Position numbers and translations under genes: made by a program. A DNA stretch of 26,537 nt from Candidatus Daviesbacteria bacterium RIFCSPLOWO2_02_FULL_41_8 (lineage in GTDB: Bacteria; Patescibacteriota; Microgenomatia; Daviesbacterales; UBA10151): positions 1 to 26,537 of the forward strand of contig MFDZ01000055.1 in the NCBI GenBank assembly GCA_001777455.1, read 5' to 3'. Numbering within the stretch: position 1 is the stretch's first letter; each line of letters opens with the position of its first letter. The notes under the pieces are model-generated. The model did no database searches, had not been told where the DNA came from, and saw only the letters and a list, made by a program, of their open reading frames with translations. Below, in pieces: positions 23,707 to 26,537 of this stretch.

Positions 23707-24336
23707 ATGATGTTTGATTTCTTAAAACGTTTAACGGATATAATAGGATCACTGGTGGGTTTAATTATTCTCTCGCCGCTTCTGATATTGGTTGCGATTG
23801 CTATTAAGTTGGATTCACCCGGACCGGTGATGGCCGATACTCCGATGAGGGCTGGTAAGAACGGCAAACTTTTCAGAATATATAAATTCCGGTCCATGGT
23901 GCAAAATGCTCACGAGATGCTGGAAAAAAATCCTAAATTGCTGGAGCAATATAAGAAAAACAGTTACAAAATAGTTAATGATCCAAGAGTAACCAGGGTA
24001 GGTAAGTTTATCAGAAAATATTCCATTGATGAATTTCCGCAATTTTTTAATATCCTAATCGGAGAGATGAGTTTGGTCGGTCCCCGGGCGTATTATCCTT
24101 ATGAGCTTGAAGAACAGCAAAGTCATTATCCGCAGTCCCGTCAGTATGTTAAAGTTATTTTGTCTGGCAAACCCGGCTTAACGGGGGTTTGGCAAGTCAC
24201 CGGGAGATCGGAAATTAATTTCGATAAAAGAGTCATTATGGATGCAGGATACGTTAAAAGAAGATCTATTCTTTATGATTATTGGCTGATGTTGAAAACA
24301 ATTCCGGCTGTTGTGTCCGGAAAAGGGGCAGTCTAG
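23707..24336 (+). CDS. Undecaprenyl-phosphate sugar phosphotransferase (small, PglC-like)
   Basis: A 209-residue monotopic phosphoglycosyl transferase (bacterial sugar transferase, PF02397): a re-entrant membrane helix at about 12-33, LDSPGPV (35-41), KFRSM (60-64), the catalytic Asp-Glu pair in IRKYSIDEFPQFFN (D108, E109), SLVGPRAYYP (122-131) and GLTGVWQVTGRSEINFDKRV. Members start glycan assembly by moving a sugar-1-phosphate to undecaprenyl phosphate. It is the minimal PglC-size form, without the N-terminal helices of WbaP/WcaJ. The frame is open from 23590, but that start overlaps the GT4 gene by over 100 nt and adds no family sequence, so ATG 23707 (or 23710) is chosen. Confidence 0.9.
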   Translation: MMFDFLKRLTDIIGSLVGLIILSPLLILVAIAIKLDSPGPVMADTPMRAGKNGKLFRIYKFRSMVQNAHEMLEKNPKLLEQYKKNSYKIVNDPRVTRVGKFIRKYSIDEFPQFFNILIGEMSLVGPRAYYPYELEEQQSHYPQSRQYVKVILSGKPGLTGVWQVTGRSEINFDKRVIMDAGYVKRRSILYDYWLMLKTIPAVVSGKGAV

Positions 24337-26223
24337 ATGTTTGTCAATTTAAACAAGAAACTAAAAAAAGAAGATAAAAATTATCTTAAAAAACGTCCCC
24401 ACAAGGGTAGAAGACGGTTATTTGTAATTTTAATAATTTTCCTGCTGGCGCTGATTATTCCGTCTGTATTTGCTTACTTCGGATTGAAAGAAACATCCGC
24501 CCACGCAAAAGGTTTGGTGGCGGCATATAAAGGACAGCAATTTGATAATTTAAGAAATGAAGTTCAAGGCACAAAAATAGGTTTGCAGAAGTTAAATATT
24601 TCTTTAGGATTTTTATTTTGGTTTAAGCTGATTCCGTTTGCGGGAGGATATTATTCGGATGTAAAGGGTTTTGTAAGTGCCGGAGTTGAAGAATTGACAG
24701 CTGTGGATAAAATTTTATCCAATCTTGAAAGCGCAAAAGGGGACCTCCGGTTTGACGGAAATCCAAAAAGCGGTCCGGAGCGGGTGACTCAGGCTTTAAA
24801 TATTTTAAATAAATCCTTGCCTGTTTTAGATCAGGTAGAGAGTAATTTTACTAAAGCTGCGAATTCAGTCAGGAACATTGATACCAATAAATATCCGGAG
24901 AAGTTTAAAGGTAAGCTCATCCGGAAAAACCTGGAAGTTGCCAAAAATTTTATACTGGGTGGTGCTGTGGCAATGAAGGAGGGAAAAAATGCATTGTCAA
25001 TTGCTCCGGGGGCGCTGGGAATAGGGGGAGCAAAAAATTACCTGCTACTTTTTCAAAACGATAAAGAAATCAGGCCCACCGGTGGATTCTTAACAGCTTT
25101 TGCCACAATGACAATTAATAACGGACAAGTAAGCGCCACCACCTCGGATGATATTTACCGGCTGGATGAGAAATTACTTAATGTTTGTTTGAAAAAGATC
25201 TGCCCGTTAACTCCGCCGGCGCCTATTGTTAAATATTTACCCGAAGTTTCCGGCAAACCGCGCTCAGCCTGGAGCATGCGGGATTCTAATATCTCGCCGG
25301 ATGTGCCGACTTCCGCCAAAGAATTTGAAAGGATGTATCAGATGTTGGGTGAAGGTTTGCCTTTTGACGGGATCATTTTTATTGATTCGCAGGTGGTTGA
25401 GGAGCTGATAGAAGTGACAGGTAAAATAGATGTATTCGGTACCACATATTCGGCGGAAATAGATAAACGCTGCAACTGTCCGAATGTAATTTACGAGCTT
25501 GAATCATACGCGGAGATTGCGGCCAAAGGAGAAAAAGACAGGAAAGCGGTTTTGGGAATACTGATGCAACAGATTTTGGCCAGGTCTGTCGGAGCGGATG
25601 TTGAAAAACTCCCCCAGCTTGTTGAGGTGGTAGCTAGGCTTGCAAACCATAAGCACGTTATGTTTTATATGCATGATGGTACTACTCAGAAGGCGCTGTC
25701 TGCTCTTAACTGGACGGGAGAAATTCAGAGCGCAGAAGGGGATTATCTGCACATTAATGATGCGAATTTTGCCGGCGGAAAATCGAATTTGTATGTTAAA
25801 CAAACCGTTACGCAGGAAATAAGTCCGCAAAAAGACGGCACTGTGAAGAAGAAAATTATTGTTGAATACAAAAATGACCAGCCGTTCGGGATCTGGCTAA
25901 ACGGGATAAACCGTGATTATGTCCGGTTTTATGTGCCGAAAGGCAGTAAGTTGTTTTCCTCCAAGGGTTCGGAAAGCGCTGTCAGTACCATTGAAGATGA
26001 ATTGGGTAAAACCGTCTTTGAGGCTTTTATTCAGGTCAGGCCTCAAAATGCCAGGAAATTGGAGATTGAATATAGCGTGCCATACAAACCCGATGGCCAA
26101 TATAAGTTAATGGTGCAAAAGCAACCCGGAGCCCAGGATTTCCGCTACATTATCAAAATAAACGGCTCAACTAAAGCCGATTTCAAGCTGGATCAGGACA
26201 AAGAGTTTAAATTCGAGATATAA
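24337..26223 (+). CDS. DUF4012 membrane-anchored protein
   Basis: A 628-residue protein with a basic cytoplasmic N terminus, a single transmembrane helix at about 28-48, a largely helical external region (60-230) and the DUF4012 core signature, NYLLLFQNDKEIRPTGGFLT from about residue 233, then FATMTINNGQV. The C-terminal third (about 490-628) looks beta-rich. Cysteines occur in two clusters (LNVCLKKICP and DKRCNCPN), possible disulfides if exported. DUF4012 proteins often accompany glycan loci in CPR and Actinobacteria; the function is unknown. The gene abuts the sugar phosphotransferase gene (ATG directly after TAG), so it belongs to the same operon and may help attach or organise the glycan outside. 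Confidence 0.87.
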   Translation: MFVNLNKKLKKEDKNYLKKRPHKGRRRLFVILIIFLLALIIPSVFAYFGLKETSAHAKGLVAAYKGQQFDNLRNEVQGTKIGLQKLNISLGFLFWFKLIPFAGGYYSDVKGFVSAGVEELTAVDKILSNLESAKGDLRFDGNPKSGPERVTQALNILNKSLPVLDQVESNFTKAANSVRNIDTNKYPEKFKGKLIRKNLEVAKNFILGGAVAMKEGKNALSIAPGALGIGGAKNYLLLFQNDKEIRPTGGFLTAFATMTINNGQVSATTSDDIYRLDEKLLNVCLKKICPLTPPAPIVKYLPEVSGKPRSAWSMRDSNISPDVPTSAKEFERMYQMLGEGLPFDGIIFIDSQVVEELIEVTGKIDVFGTTYSAEIDKRCNCPNVIYELESYAEIAAKGEKDRKAVLGILMQQILARSVGADVEKLPQLVEVVARLANHKHVMFYMHDGTTQKALSALNWTGEIQSAEGDYLHINDANFAGGKSNLYVKQTVTQEISPQKDGTVKKKIIVEYKNDQPFGIWLNGINRDYVRFYVPKGSKLFSSKGSESAVSTIEDELGKTVFEAFIQVRPQNARKLEIEYSVPYKPDGQYKLMVQKQPGAQDFRYIIKINGSTKADFKLDQDKEFKFEI

Positions 26224-26234
26224 TAAGACATCTA

Positions 26235-26243
26235 TGGTAAACT
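26235..26243 (+). promoter_or_regulatory. Possible extended -10 promoter of recO
   Basis: TGGTAAACT fits an extended -10 (TGN then TANNNT) and ends 7 nt before the ATG at 26251, as at the methyltransferase gene. There is no good -35. A second TATAAT at 26219-26224 with AGGACA 18 nt upstream is an alternative. Confidence 0.35.
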
Positions 26244-26256
26244 GCATTTTATGCAG
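26242..26256. repeat. Palindrome CTGCAT-TTT-ATGCAG over the recO start codon
   Basis: A perfect 6-bp inverted repeat with a 3-nt centre includes the ATG of recO. It may hide the start codon in mRNA or be an operator. It resembles a LexA box (CTG-N10-CAG) but has a 9-nt spacing, so LexA binding is not claimed. Confidence 0.45.
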
Positions 26257-26537
26257 GGGATTAAGGTTGAGGGGATAATTTTAAAAAGGCGCAATTTAGG
26301 GGAAGCGGACCGGATTTTAACTGTTTTTTCTCTACAAAAGGGCAAAATTTCCGTTTTGGCAAAAGGAGTCAGACGCATTACTTCCAGAAGGGCAGGCAAC
26401 GTGGAACTTCTTAATCGGGTTTCCATGTATTTGCACCAAGCCAAAACATTTCTGATTTTAACAGAAGCCACCAGCCTGGATACATATCAAAAATTAAAAG
26501 AAGATCTGACTTTATCAACTTATGCTTTTCATATTAT
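26251..26537 (+). CDS. recO: DNA repair protein RecO, N-terminal part (runs off the window)
   Basis: The first 95 residues show the RecO N-terminal OB-fold pattern: GIILKRRNLGEADRILTVFS (7-26), KGKISVLAKGVRRITSRRAG and LLNRVSMYLHQ, then TEATSLDTYQKLKEDL leading into the helical domain. RecO helps RecR and RecF load RecA at single-stranded gaps and anneals strands. The frame is open to the window end. It starts 27 nt after the DUF4012 stop without a clear terminator between them, so read-through is possible. It is a housekeeping gene and marks the right border of the glycan locus. Confidence 0.88.
   Translation, partial: MQGIKVEGIILKRRNLGEADRILTVFSLQKGKISVLAKGVRRITSRRAGNVELLNRVSMYLHQAKTFLILTEATSLDTYQKLKEDLTLSTYAFHI

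Overview
The window is almost entirely a cell-surface glycan locus: 25 genes, 23 complete and one cut off at each edge. Gene types, gene density and base composition fit a Patescibacteria (CPR) bacterium, most likely of the Microgenomates group. The pointers are an AT-rich sequence, many membrane GT-C/ArnT-like transferases next to GT2 and GT4 enzymes, a DUF4012 protein next to a very small phosphoglycosyl transferase, and short repeats embedded in frame within genes. TGA is used as a stop throughout (for example at 2564-2566, 4106-4108 and 8756-8758), so this is the standard bacterial code and not the UGA-glycine code of Gracilibacteria/Absconditabacteria. The lineage is inferred from gene content; no marker gene was available to prove it.

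Layout. (A) 1-2566: the 3' part of a large membrane protein and a Wzx-type flippase. (B) 2568-3227, minus strand: a lone SAM methyltransferase. It is convergent with the flippase (1 nt between stop codons) and divergent from the next operon; two face-to-face sigma70-type promoters lie in 3235-3300. (C) 3314-16001: twelve plus-strand genes that overlap or sit at most 14 nt apart: three GT2, three GT4, four GT-C/PMT-like membrane transferases and two methyltransferases. (D) 16002-16167: a junction with an apparent 3' remnant of a lost gene, a 36-nt palindrome over its stop codon, and a promoter. (E) 16168-26223: nine genes: hexapeptide acyltransferase, unknown two-TM protein, O-antigen ligase/polymerase, GT-C enzyme, three GT4 enzymes, initiating phosphoglycosyl transferase and DUF4012 protein. 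(F) 26251-end: start of recO, i.e. the edge of the surface locus.

How it works together (inference from families): the phosphoglycosyl transferase (23707) loads the first sugar phosphate onto undecaprenyl phosphate. GT2 and GT4 enzymes extend the chain on the cytoplasmic face, and methyl- and acyltransferases decorate it. The flippase (1301) moves the lipid-linked glycan across the membrane, and the Wzy/WaaL protein (17463) polymerises or ligates it. The polyprenyl-phosphate GT2 (4791) would supply lipid-P-sugar to the GT-C enzymes (5500, 9492, 10907, 13333, 18882), which add sugars outside. No nucleotide-sugar synthesis gene, chain-length regulator (Wzz) or ABC exporter is present.

The most unusual feature is a set of short structured elements inserted in or next to genes: a 13-bp palindrome, 7-nt tandem AAATT repeats at three loci, a GC-rich hairpin and a G-quadruplex-type motif. 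Four of them are translated in frame. Several ATG genes look leaderless (a -10 box ending 7-13 nt before the ATG), whereas GTG genes carry good Shine-Dalgarno sequences inside 4-nt stop/start overlaps.
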